A DNA stretch of 64,000 nucleotides from assembly GCA_900319905.1 (NCBI GenBank), contig ONQB01000013.1:1-64000 (forward strand), given 5' to 3'. A model generated the notes under the pieces. That model did not search any database. It saw only the letters and a list, made by a program, of their open reading frames with translations, and was not told the origin of the DNA. Source of the stretch: an uncultured Prevotella sp. (GTDB lineage Bacteria; Bacteroidota; Bacteroidia; Bacteroidales; Bacteroidaceae). This document shows, one piece after another, positions 42,941-51,038 of this stretch. The stretch's first letter is position 1; every line of letters begins with the position of its first letter. Position numbers and translations under genes: made by a program.

Positions 42941-45145
42941 TTATTTCACTTCAGGCGTTGCGCTGCCTTCCTCATCGTTGGGCGTTGCGCTCCCGCTTTT
43001 GTTGTCGCTGTTGACGTCACTGACGACGTTGTCGTGGTCGTCATCGTGCTTGTCAGTGTCTTCCTGATGGGTGGCGTTGTTGGCTGCATCCGACACCTTT
43101 TTGTTGTATTCTTCCTGTGCCTTTTTCACGGCGTCAGGCATGTCTTCCAACTTTGGCTCCTCGGCTTTCTCCTTGGCAGCTTTCTCGGCGGTCAACTTGT
43201 CGTTTTCCTTCATCAGCTCTTCCGTGCGGCTCTCCCAGGGTCGCTTGCCGAAGATCTTTTCCACGTCTTCAGCATAGATAACCTCTTTTTCGAAGAGCAG
43301 TTCGGCCAATTGCCGGTGTCCATCCTTGTGCTCGGTCAGTATTTGCTTGGCGCGCTCGTACTGCTCGTTGGTGATGCGCAGCACCTCGTCATCGATGATC
43401 TTGGCCGTTGTCTCACTGTAGGGACGCTGGAACTGATATTCCTGATTGTTGTAATAGCAGATATTGGGCAGACGGTCGCTCATGCCCGTGTAGGCCACCA
43501 TGCCGAAGGCTGCCTTGGTGGAGCGCTCAAGGTCGTTCATGGCTCCTGTCGAGATGGCACCCACAAACAAATCTTCAGCGGCGCGGCCGCCGAGCAGTGC
43601 ACAGATCTCGTCCAGTTCCTCATCCTTGGTGGTGATGACGCGCTCTTCGGGCAGATACCAGGCGGCGCCCAGCGCCTGTCCACGTGGCACGATGGTGACC
43701 TTGACCAGCGGGTTGGCAAAGCGGCAGAACCAACTTACGGTGGCGTGGCCTGCCTCGTGGATAGCAATGGAACGCTTTTCCTCGGCGGTCATCACCTTTG
43801 TCTTCTTCTCCAGTCCGCCAATGATACGGTCGACGGCGTCGAGGAAGTCCTGCTTCGTTACCGATTTCTTATTGTGTCGTGCTGCAATCAGTGCAGCCTC
43901 GTTGCACACGTTGGCAATGTCAGCGCCCGAGAAGCCTGGGGTTTGTCGGGCCAAATAATCCACATCCAGGTCCTTGCCGGTCTTCAAAGGTTTGAGATGA
44001 ACCATGAAGATGGCCTTGCGCTCGGCGAGGTCGGGCAGGTCCACATGTATTTGACGGTCGAAACGTCCTGCACGCAGCAGAGCTTTGTCGAGCATGTCGG
44101 CACGGTTGGTGGCTGCCAGCACGATGACACCGGAGTTGGTGCCAAAGCCGTCCATCTCGGTGAGCAGGGCGTTGAGCGTGTTCTCGCGCTCGTCGTTACC
44201 GCCCATGGCCGGACTCTTGGAACGGGCACGGCCAACAGCATCGATCTCGTCGATGAAGATGATGCACGGTGCCTTTTGCTTGGCCTGGGCGAACACGTCG
44301 CGCACACGGCTGGCACCTACGCCGACGAACATCTCTACGAAATCGGAACCACTCATGGAGAAGAACGGTACGCCTGCTTCTCCTGCCACGGCCTTGGCCA
44401 GCAATGTCTTACCCGTACCCGGAGGACCGATGAGCAGGGCGCCTTTGGGGATCTTACCTCCCAGGTCGGTGTATTTCTTCGGGTTCTTGAGGAAGTCAAC
44501 AATCTCTTGTACCTCCTGCTTAGCCCCTTCCTGTCCGGCCACATCCTTGAATGTGATACCCATCTCGTTGCCCTTTTCGTAGAGCTTGGCTTTGCTCTTG
44601 CCTACATTGAACACGCCGCCACCATTGGCTGCGTTGCCCATGCCCCGTCCAAACAACCACCAAAGCATGATGATAAAGAACACGAGTGGCAAGAGGTTGA
44701 AGATGATGTTCCAGATGTCGGTATCTTTCTCGTTGTCGTAGCTGTAGCCAGCGAGCTTGTGCTTCTGCTGCTCGGCGTTGAGGAAATGCTCCAACTCGTC
44801 GACCGAACCAAACTGTACGGAGATGGAAGGGTTGCTGCCAACCTGTTGGGCCGACATGTTAAACACCTTGCTTATGTATTTGGGCTTGACATACATCTGC
44901 AGCGTGTTTTCTGTCTTATTGATGACCACACGCTGTGCGTAACCTTTGTCTACATACCCTTTGAAGTCGCTGTAAGAAGCTTCCTGCGTGGCGCCCGTTC
45001 CTTTGGCAATGGAGTTGCCGCCACCGGAGAAAAGAAGGATGGCCAGCACAATAGCAACGGTGATGTAGAGCCAGTTCATATTGAAACGTGGCATCTTGGG
45101 TTGCCGGTTGTTATTGTTGTTGGGATTGTATTGTCTGTTGTCCAC
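42941..45145 (-). CDS. ftsH: ATP-dependent zinc metalloprotease FtsH
   Basis: A 734-residue membrane protease that degrades misfolded membrane and regulatory proteins. An asparagine-rich N-terminus is followed by TM1 (about 25-41), a periplasmic domain, and TM2 (about 145-165). The AAA module has Walker A GPPGTGKT at 240-247 and Walker [10 protein letters not shown] at 294-302. The zinc motif HEAGH is at 463-467. The C-terminus carries a long acidic, low-complexity tail rich in D/E/K/S/N, which is typical of Bacteroidetes FtsH. It sits between rsfS and cdsA. Confidence 0.97.
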   Translation of the reverse strand: MDNRQYNPNNNNNRQPKMPRFNMNWLYITVAIVLAILLFSGGGNSIAKGTGATQEASYSDFKGYVDKGYAQRVVINKTENTLQMYVKPKYISKVFNMSAQQVGSNPSISVQFGSVDELEHFLNAEQQKHKLAGYSYDNEKDTDIWNIIFNLLPLVFFIIMLWWLFGRGMGNAANGGGVFNVGKSKAKLYEKGNEMGITFKDVAGQEGAKQEVQEIVDFLKNPKKYTDLGGKIPKGALLIGPPGTGKTLLAKAVAGEAGVPFFSMSGSDFVEMFVGVGASRVRDVFAQAKQKAPCIIFIDEIDAVGRARSKSPAMGGNDERENTLNALLTEMDGFGTNSGVIVLAATNRADMLDKALLRAGRFDRQIHVDLPDLAERKAIFMVHLKPLKTGKDLDVDYLARQTPGFSGADIANVCNEAALIAARHNKKSVTKQDFLDAVDRIIGGLEKKTKVMTAEEKRSIAIHEAGHATVSWFCRFANPLVKVTIVPRGQALGAAWYLPEERVITTKDEELDEICALLGGRAAEDLFVGAISTGAMNDLERSTKAAFGMVAYTGMSDRLPNICYYNNQEYQFQRPYSETTAKIIDDEVLRITNEQYERAKQILTEHKDGHRQLAELLFEKEVIYAEDVEKIFGKRPWESRTEELMKENDKLTAEKAAKEKAEEPKLEDMPDAVKKAQEEYNKKVSDAANNATHQEDTDKHDDDHDNVVSDVNSDNKSGSATPNDEEGSATPEVK

Positions 45146-45182
45146 TGTTAATTGTTTATGCTAAAATGATTACGTTTAATGC

Positions 45183-45545
45183 TTACGCTGATGCGACTTT
45201 CTCGATTCTGGCGTCCTCCCAGAGGTGCTCCAGGTCGTAAAAGGCGCGTGTCTCAGGCAGGAAGATGTGCACGATGACGTCTACATAGTCGATGGCCACC
45301 CATTGGTCGTTGTTCAGACCGTTGACGCCTACCGGCTTCTCTCCGGCTTCCTCACGACACTTGTCACCCACCGACTGAGCGATGGCCTCCACTTGAGTGG
45401 GCGAGGATCCTTGACAAATCACAAAGTAGTTGGCAATGGCACCATCAATATGGCGCAGGTCAATGATGACGATGTTGTCACCTTTCTTATCAAGAATGCC
45501 GTCTTTGATAACTTTAAGTAACTGTTCTGTTGATGTTGCTTTCAT
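45183..45545 (-). CDS. rsfS: Ribosomal silencing factor RsfS
   Basis: A 120-residue RsfS/Iojap protein that binds L14 and blocks subunit joining in starvation. The conserved segments are IVIIDLRHIDGAIANYFVICQGSS and WVAIDYVDVIVHIF. The start at 45545 was chosen because the promoter -7 box at 45567-45574 lies upstream of it. An earlier in-frame ATG at 45596 would fall inside the promoter. ftsH follows 37 bases after the stop. Confidence 0.95.
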   Translation of the reverse strand: MKATSTEQLLKVIKDGILDKKGDNIVIIDLRHIDGAIANYFVICQGSSPTQVEAIAQSVGDKCREEAGEKPVGVNGLNNDQWVAIDYVDVIVHIFLPETRAFYDLEHLWEDARIEKVASA

Positions 45546-45566
45546 TAAATAATACGTATTATTGCA

Positions 45567-45597
45567 CAAAGTTATAATAAAACGCAAGAACCGCAAA
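45567..45597 (-). promoter_or_regulatory. Promoter of the rsfS-ftsH-cdsA cluster
   Basis: On the minus strand TTTG (45597-45594), a 19-base spacer, then TAACTTTG (45574-45567). It gives a leader of about 15 bases before the rsfS start. Confidence 0.8.
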
Positions 45598-45612
45598 ATT
45601 TATTTGTTTTAT

Positions 45613-45761
45613 TTAGCACAATTGGCTACAAGGCTGGTAATGCCCCGGCCATCGTCTGATGACAATGGAATTGATTGGGGAATGGACGATGGGTTAAATA
45701 CGATGCGGTCCATGTTTGGTACCAACCTGCCTTCCGTTATGATCTGCTTGTCTATGTCAGA
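45613..45761 (-). pseudogene. Possible C-terminal remnant of an unknown protein
   Basis: The minus strand is open for about 48 codons to a TAA at 45613-45615 and reads SDIDKQIITEGRLVPNMDRI and onward, with coding-like composition. There is no plausible start, and the upstream side meets a stop (45762-45764). I cannot name a family, and it could be chance. The rest of the 45546-45987 gap shows only the promoters for rsfS and the tRNA. Confidence 0.25.
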
Positions 45762-45900
45762 TCAAAAGGGAATGGTTGGGGTATACGCAAGGTGCTGATA
45801 AGGTGATGGTTAGACGATAAAGATGTGACGGATGGACGCGTGCATGCCTGCGTTCGGTAAGGTCCTTGAATAACTTTTTTTGAAAAAAATGACGAAAATG

Positions 45901-45932
45901 TTTGGAGGGAACAAAAAAACGCAGTACCTTTG
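45901..45932 (+). promoter_or_regulatory. Promoter of the tRNA-Gln gene
   Basis: TTTG at 45901-45904, a 20-base spacer, then TACCTTTG at 45925-45932. The predicted start is about 50 bases before the mature tRNA. Confidence 0.65.
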
Positions 45933-45987
45933 CACTCGCATTCAGGAAATGAGTGCTAAACATTCTGAAAATGAGTGTTAAGAACTT

Positions 45988-46058
45988 TGGGGTATGGTGT
46001 AATGGTAACACTACAGATTCTGGTCCTGTCATTCTTGGTTCGAGTCCGAGTACCCCAA
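45988..46058 (+). tRNA. tRNA-Gln (anticodon CTG)
   Basis: A 71-base cloverleaf without encoded CCA. The acceptor TGGGGTA pairs with TACCCCA, the D-arm is GTGT/ACAC, and the T-arm CTTGG/CCGAG encloses TTCGAGT. The anticodon loop TTCTGGT gives CTG, decoding CAG. The lowest pair at the loop side of the anticodon stem (31-39) is A-C, a mismatch. A promoter and a terminator flank it. Confidence 0.93.
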
Positions 46059-46060
46059 CA

Positions 46061-46101
46061 AAAAGAGCTGGATTGCTTACTTAAAGCAATTCGGCTTTTT
46101 T
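46061..46101 (+). terminator. Terminator of the tRNA-Gln gene
   Basis: A 13-bp stem with two G-T wobbles (46066-46078 with 46084-46096), a five-base loop, and a T6 run at 46096-46101, directly after the tRNA. Confidence 0.8.
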
Positions 46102-46320
46102 GTTTCCCGCCTGTCTTCTCTACGAGTGGCTCGACAATAATTCTTTGATCGGTGCATGCCTGTCTTTTATATTGCCTGCTATCTACTTTGGGCCAGTGTA
46201 ATGTCTTTCTCGAGTTGACCGGATATATCCAGTAAATGTAAAGGTGTGTGATTTCGTCAGATAAGTTGGCAGGCGCTCAGAATATTATTTACAAAACACC
46301 ATCTGGAATTTAACGCTTCG

Positions 46321-46662
46321 GTGAGACGAAAAATGCCCATTATCGAGTCAGAATCATCCCAAAATCATTTTGCCATCGCTTCTTCGGCGAAATGATAGTG
46401 GCCTTTCGGCGAAAGGCCATCGCCTTTCCGCCGATATCTCAATGGCTTTCCGGCGATATCTAATGGGCTTTTTGGCGATATCTCGATGGCTTTTCGGCGA
46501 TATTCCGAAGAGAAACGGGCGTATCGTTGGTTATAAAATATGCAACTATCTAATTACCAGATAATTATCATAATGCTTGAAAAATGGTGTATTTCAAGCC
46601 AACGACCGTCTTGTTGACTTGATCGCGATTCTCAGAGACCTTTTAACGTAAATAATTTTGAT
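46321..46662 (-). repeat. Dispersed intergenic repeat, copy B, with a six-unit 22-bp array
   Basis: This is the reverse-complement partner of 12761-13101. The array at 46383-46514 has six units of exactly 22 bases, starting at 46383, 46405, 46427, 46449, 46471 and 46493. The consensus is close to TTCGGCGATATCTCAATGG plus CTT, and the CGGCGA core recurs in each unit, ending at 46390, 46412, 46434, 46456, 46478 and 46500. Unit 2 (GGCGAAAGGCC and onward) is nearly identical in the two copies. The remainder of the 46102-46756 gap shows nothing else I can support. Confidence 0.8.
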
Positions 46663-46756
46663 AAAATGGCGCAGCCTACAACCTCTGTGGATGATACCGC
46701 AGGACGGGGTTTGGGACAGCAACACCCGTCCCATCCCCTAATGGGGTGGTCTTTCT

Positions 46757-47422
46757 TTACTTTTCAAAGTGTTGGTAGTCTTTGACCGAGCGCCAGCAGC
46801 CGCCCCATTTGAAGCCGTGAGCAGTGAAGAGGTGATAGGCCTGGTCGGTGCGGGTAATCTTGTGGCTGAAGTTGGCTTGCCGGTTGGCATAGCGCACGGC
46901 TGTAGACGGCTGGATGGTGACGGTCCCACGACGGCTGCGGCGGACGCAGGGATTGTAGAGAGGATTGATGTCAACCGCCATGCCACGGGCGTGGGCCGAC
47001 AACTTTCGGCTGCCTTTTACGGCACGAAAGCAGAAGCAGCTGGTGTTGTTGGCACGCATTGACTGCTCATCGCTTGCGTTGTAGTCATCAATCAGCCGGA
47101 TGCTTTCGATAGGGTAGTGCTTGGCATACAACTCATGGAAGATCTGCAGTACCTCATCGGCAATGGCTCTGTTGCAGATCAGCTCGCCTTGATGCGTCTT
47201 ACCGTCGAAGCCGACATGCAGCACGCGTACGTAACGCAAATCAGAGCGCTTGATGGGACAACCTTTAGGATAAGACTTCCCTTCAATTCGCTTGAACACC
47301 GCATCGGGTATATGACTGACCGAGAAGCTGCTGTTGGATGCAGCCTTGGCCTGCTGCGCCTTCAGAGATGACGGCAGCAGGGCCATAATAAATAAAAAGA
47401 GGAAGCAGAGTAATCTTCTCAT
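46757..47422 (-). CDS. M15-family D-Ala-D-Ala carboxypeptidase-like protein
   Basis: A secreted zinc peptidase of the M15 (VanY/L-Ala-D-Glu) type, 221 residues from the start at 47422, which gives a clean signal peptide (RRLLCFLFLFIMALLPSSLKA). An in-frame ATG at 47467, directly after the MBOAT stop codon, is an alternative. Zinc-site segments are SAHARGMAVDINP (H and D ligands) and the C-terminal GFKWGGCWRSVKDYQHFEK (last histidine). It probably trims peptidoglycan peptides in the periplasm. It ends the SGNH-MBOAT-M15 run. Confidence 0.82.
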   Translation of the reverse strand: MRRLLCFLFLFIMALLPSSLKAQQAKAASNSSFSVSHIPDAVFKRIEGKSYPKGCPIKRSDLRYVRVLHVGFDGKTHQGELICNRAIADEVLQIFHELYAKHYPIESIRLIDDYNASDEQSMRANNTSCFCFRAVKGSRKLSAHARGMAVDINPLYNPCVRRSRRGTVTIQPSTAVRYANRQANFSHKITRTDQAYHLFTAHGFKWGGCWRSVKDYQHFEK

Positions 47423-47467
47423 CGTGGATGCAGTTATTGACGTATTGACAATGGTTTTGTGGCGCAT

Positions 47468-48955
47468 TTAGAACTGGAAATAGATGAACGGCTGGATGGT
47501 GCTGCTCTTCACCTGTATGACGATGTAGATGATAAGGGTGATGAGAGCGGCATCGATGACGACATTGCTTTTGCCCATGAGCCGGATGATGCTATCCTGC
47601 CAGCGGTCGGGGAGAAAATGGCTGAGATAGCCGAAGAGCATGAAAAACAGCACGTATTTGTAACCAGCGAGCACTTGCGGGATGAGCTCGGCATGGAAGT
47701 CGGTGAAGATTTGCTTGAGCATGATGCCCACGCCTGAGAAGTTGGCATTACGGAAGAACAGCCAGGTGAAGCATACGAAATGGAAGGTGAGCACGATGGC
47801 TACGACCTTGCGCCAGCCATGAGGATGATAGTGGCGGTCGTGATGAAGCACCTCTTGCGACAGATATTTGTGGCCTACAAGGCCGAGACCGTGAATGCCG
47901 CCCCATGCCACGAAGTTGAGACTGGCTCCGTGCCAGAGACCACCGAGCAGCATGGTGATGACAAGGTTGATGTATTGCCGGCGCTTGCCTTTGCGGTTGC
48001 CGCCCAGTGAGATATAGATATAGTCGCGTATCCATGTGGAGAGCGAGATGTGCCAGCGGCGCCAGAAGTCGGTGATGCTGTCGCTCTTGTATGGCGCGTT
48101 GAAGTTGAGAGGGAAGTGGAAACCCAGCAGCAGGGCGATGCCGATGGCCATGTCGCTGTAGCCACTGAAGTCGCAGTAGATCTGCATGGCATAACCATAC
48201 ACGCCCAGCAGATTTTCGAAGCCACTGTAGAGAGTGGGGTTGTCGAAGATGCGGTCGACGAAGTTGAGACTGATGTAGTCGCTGATGACAGCCTTTTTGA
48301 ACAGTCCGATCATGATGAAGTAGACGCCACGGGCGAACATCTCGCGGGTGATGACGACGGGTTTGCGTATCTGTGGGGCGAAGTCGGTGGCGCGCACGAT
48401 GGGGCCGGCCACGAGTTGGGGGAAGAACGATACGTAGAAGGCGTAGTCCATGAGTGAGCCCAAAGGCTTGATCTTGCCGCGATAGACGTCGATGACGTAG
48501 CTCATGCTCTGGAATGTGAAGAAGCTGATGCCTACAGGCAGGAAGATGTCCCATGGCTGGAAGTTCTTGCCGATGAGGTCGGCAATGAGTCCTGCGAAGA
48601 AGTTGGTGTATTTGAAGTAGGCGAGGAAGCCGAGGTCGATGCAGAGGCTTGCCACCATGAGCATCTTCATCTTACGGGTTTTGACGTCTGAGTCGCCCTT
48701 GATACGGCCTATGGCTTCGGCAATGAAATAATCGCTCGTGGTGATGACCGCCAGGAGAAAGAAATAGAAACCACTGCTCTTGTAATAGAAGTAATAAGAG
48801 AAGAGAGTGACAAACAGGATGCGGAGGTTGCTGCGATGCTGCAGCAACATATAGATGAAAGAGAAGCCGAAGAACAGGAACAGAAAGAGACCGCTGGAGA
48901 AGATCAGCGGGTTCTTCGGGTCATAGCTCAGTATTTGGATAAGACGCTCAAACAT
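47468..48955 (-). CDS. MBOAT-family O-acyltransferase
   Basis: A 495-residue polytopic membrane protein of the AlgI/DltB MBOAT family, which passes acyl groups across the inner membrane for polysaccharide or teichoic-acid-type O-acetylation. The start at 48955 (FERLIQILSYDPKNPLIFSS) overlaps the stop of the SGNH gene as TAATG; a longer frame upstream is not conserved. The family signatures are PVGISFFTFQSMSYVIDVYRG, FPQLVAGPIVRA and the catalytic-histidine region LLGGLWHGASLNFVAWGGIHG. About eleven membrane helices are visible. Confidence 0.9.
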   Translation of the reverse strand: MFERLIQILSYDPKNPLIFSSGLFLFLFFGFSFIYMLLQHRSNLRILFVTLFSYYFYYKSSGFYFFLLAVITTSDYFIAEAIGRIKGDSDVKTRKMKMLMVASLCIDLGFLAYFKYTNFFAGLIADLIGKNFQPWDIFLPVGISFFTFQSMSYVIDVYRGKIKPLGSLMDYAFYVSFFPQLVAGPIVRATDFAPQIRKPVVITREMFARGVYFIMIGLFKKAVISDYISLNFVDRIFDNPTLYSGFENLLGVYGYAMQIYCDFSGYSDMAIGIALLLGFHFPLNFNAPYKSDSITDFWRRWHISLSTWIRDYIYISLGGNRKGKRRQYINLVITMLLGGLWHGASLNFVAWGGIHGLGLVGHKYLSQEVLHHDRHYHPHGWRKVVAIVLTFHFVCFTWLFFRNANFSGVGIMLKQIFTDFHAELIPQVLAGYKYVLFFMLFGYLSHFLPDRWQDSIIRLMGKSNVVIDAALITLIIYIVIQVKSSTIQPFIYFQF

Positions 48956-50382
48956 TATTCTTGTTCTATTTTTTTGCGACGAAGGTAATTGTTCAGTCCG
49001 GCTTTGAAGGAGGGATATACTTTCTTTGCTACGTATTGTCCACCGCCGTAGCTCAGGTGGGTATAGTCCTTGTTGGCCATGTCTCGGTCGACCAGTTGCT
49101 TTGTGGCTCCGTTGCCGCCCATAGCTTGGAAGAAGTTGAGCCATCCCACATGGCAGTCGGCAGCAAGCTGTTGCTGATAGGCCACGAGCCATTTCACCTC
49201 TTTCATGGTGTTGATGCCTTCGGCCGTCCGTTGGTCGCGGTCGGGAACACTCATGATGAGGATGCTGGCTTCGGGGAAGGCATGGCGCAGATTGTCGACC
49301 ACCTTCTTCATGTTGGCGGCATAGGCCTTGATGATGGCCTGCGGGTTGCCGGATGAGGCGATGTTGAGACCGTACTGTAGGATAATAAGGTCGTAAGGGC
49401 GCAGCCGGTTAAAGTCAGTCAGGGTTCTCAATGGCACATCCTTGATGGACAGGCCGTTGGAGCCTCTCATGCTGATGCAGTCGAGTATGACCCCGCGGTT
49501 TGACTCCAATGCCATTCCGAAGCCTGTGAATGTGCCGGTGAGGTGGTTGAAGGTGTAAGTAATCTGACTGCCCTGACCTTTGGTCTCCATCATCTGCACG
49601 TTACTGGATGCGCCAAACATCCTTTTGACAGCAGGTTGGTTGCCGATGGCCGCACTGATTTCAGCATTGCCGTTGGTGTGGAAGAAGAGACGTGCTGTTT
49701 GGAATGTCTTGGAATGGGGCTGGAAACGATTGAACGCCGATGCCACGTTGGTGATGATCTTTGCACCGTTCTGAACGGTATAGTAGCGCTCGGTCAGACA
49801 TTGGCGTTGCTTGTCGAACGGCTTGCCCACGACTGTATATTCCCGTGTGCCGCTGGTTTGTTGTACGACCGTTCGCCGGCTGTTAACGTTGAGGGGGTTG
49901 GCCAAATCGACCCAGCCCACGCCGTTGCCGCCAAAGTCCTTTTGGAACATCTCGCGCAGATCGGCGGTCATGATGTCGTTTTCCACAAACGAGTCGCCAA
50001 GATAAGCAATGCGTACCGGTCTGTCCATGGTTTTGATATTGCTCAGCGCCTCATAGAAATGGGTCATGCCTCCTTCTTTGCCGGTGCCTTCCGCATAGTC
50101 CACGATGGGCTCGACGCCCTTGGGCCATATCTCTTTAAACTGAATGGTCTGACCCGACTTGGTTGTGGCCAGGCCTTCGCTCTTAGGTGCTTGAGGAATG
50201 GGAATGACGCTGTTGCTGCTGTCTTCTTTCTCAGGCAGCAAATCGCTCAGAATATTGACGCTCCTCAGTTCGGTGGAGCCTATATGAAGTTTTGGTAGGG
50301 CATGCATGATCAATAAAAAGAAAACCACCAGTCCTGCTAAAACAAATGTTCGTTCAGTATCTCTCATCGTGAAGATGGTCAA
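48955..50382 (-). CDS. SGNH/GDSL-type hydrolase or acetyltransferase
   Basis: A 475-residue protein with an N-terminal membrane anchor (about residues 11-28) and a periplasmic SGNH domain. The GDS nucleophile motif is at residues 129-131 (RIAYLGDSFVEND). The C-terminal catalytic DxxH lies in DYTHLSYGGG (near residue 450). In AlgI-type systems an SGNH partner transfers the acetyl group to the sugar; here it is coupled to the MBOAT gene by a one-base overlap, so that role is inferred. The substrate is unknown. Confidence 0.82.
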   Translation of the reverse strand: MTIFTMRDTERTFVLAGLVVFFLLIMHALPKLHIGSTELRSVNILSDLLPEKEDSSNSVIPIPQAPKSEGLATTKSGQTIQFKEIWPKGVEPIVDYAEGTGKEGGMTHFYEALSNIKTMDRPVRIAYLGDSFVENDIMTADLREMFQKDFGGNGVGWVDLANPLNVNSRRTVVQQTSGTREYTVVGKPFDKQRQCLTERYYTVQNGAKIITNVASAFNRFQPHSKTFQTARLFFHTNGNAEISAAIGNQPAVKRMFGASSNVQMMETKGQGSQITYTFNHLTGTFTGFGMALESNRGVILDCISMRGSNGLSIKDVPLRTLTDFNRLRPYDLIILQYGLNIASSGNPQAIIKAYAANMKKVVDNLRHAFPEASILIMSVPDRDQRTAEGINTMKEVKWLVAYQQQLAADCHVGWLNFFQAMGGNGATKQLVDRDMANKDYTHLSYGGGQYVAKKVYPSFKAGLNNYLRRKKIEQE

Positions 50383-50430
50383 ATGTTCGCTCTGTAGTTC
50401 TTATCATGAAGACAAGAAAGAATGTTGATT

Positions 50431-50691
50431 TCAGAAGATAAGCATAACAAGGATGAGCTGCATGAAGAAAATAAGGGGAATGCCAATTCTGAAAGTTGGA
50501 TTTCCTAACTTCATGCGTCCTAAGAAGACGGCAACAAATGCTCCTAATGCCCCACCGGCGATGGAAAGAGCCAACAAGGCTCGGTCGATGAGCGTGCGGT
50601 ATGGGGCGTCGGAATGATAGTGGTCGAGTACGAAGGCCACCATTGTCAATACATTAACTGCTGCCAAATAATAAGCCAGACTGTTAGGCAT
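50431..50691 (-). CDS. DUF1294 family small membrane protein
   Basis: An 86-residue protein with three hydrophobic segments (about residues 4-21, 39-57 and 68-86). The family pattern RALLALSIAGGALGAFVAVFLGRMKLGNPTFRIGIP is clear. The function of DUF1294 is unknown. It lies between the SGNH gene and a small coiled-coil gene on the same strand. Confidence 0.8.
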   Translation of the reverse strand: MPNSLAYYLAAVNVLTMVAFVLDHYHSDAPYRTLIDRALLALSIAGGALGAFVAVFLGRMKLGNPTFRIGIPLIFFMQLILVMLIF

Positions 50692-50724
50692 GATGCTTAC
50701 AACTTGTCGCTGCTTGGATGGCTG

Positions 50725-51006
50725 TCACTTTCTGCGGGTGCGTTTTTTGACTGCTAATTGTGCATTCCGCACCATTTCCAGGCGTTCCTGGTAAATGGGG
50801 CGGAAATGACAGATAAGGTCTTGCAGAGACTGACTTTTTCCGCTCAGCTCTTTATATTCCTGGGTGTCAGTGAGGCCCTGCTTTTGCAGGTCCATCATGC
50901 GGGTGAGGAAGAACTTCTGACGCTCCTCGGCGGCTTTTAGCTGGTCGCCGAGTTGCTGGAGACTGTCGAGAAAGACCTGAGTACGGTCAATATGGTCTTC
51001 TGCCAT
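50725..51006 (-). CDS. Small coiled-coil protein of unknown function
   Basis: A 93-residue, charged, mostly helical protein. Heptad-like stretches run through residues 8-45 (FLDSLQQLGDQLKAAEERQK) and a basic tail ends in KKRTRRK. No family is recognised. It is placed 32 bases downstream of the DUF349 gene on the same strand and is probably co-transcribed with it. Confidence 0.6.
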   Translation of the reverse strand: MAEDHIDRTQVFLDSLQQLGDQLKAAEERQKFFLTRMMDLQKQGLTDTQEYKELSGKSQSLQDLICHFRPIYQERLEMVRNAQLAVKKRTRRK

Positions 51007-51038
51007 TGCCTTATAAAAGAATGAGTTATGCTTCTGTT

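Noticed and set aside
43034-45151. A 705-codon open frame on the plus strand, fully antisense to ftsH
   Set aside because: It is a shadow of the strongly biased GC-rich codon use of ftsH. The ftsH product has every family motif; the antisense product has none.
46109-46201. A coding remnant after the tRNA terminator
   Set aside because: About 30 coding-like codons without a start or recognised homology. Kept only as a hint in the findings.
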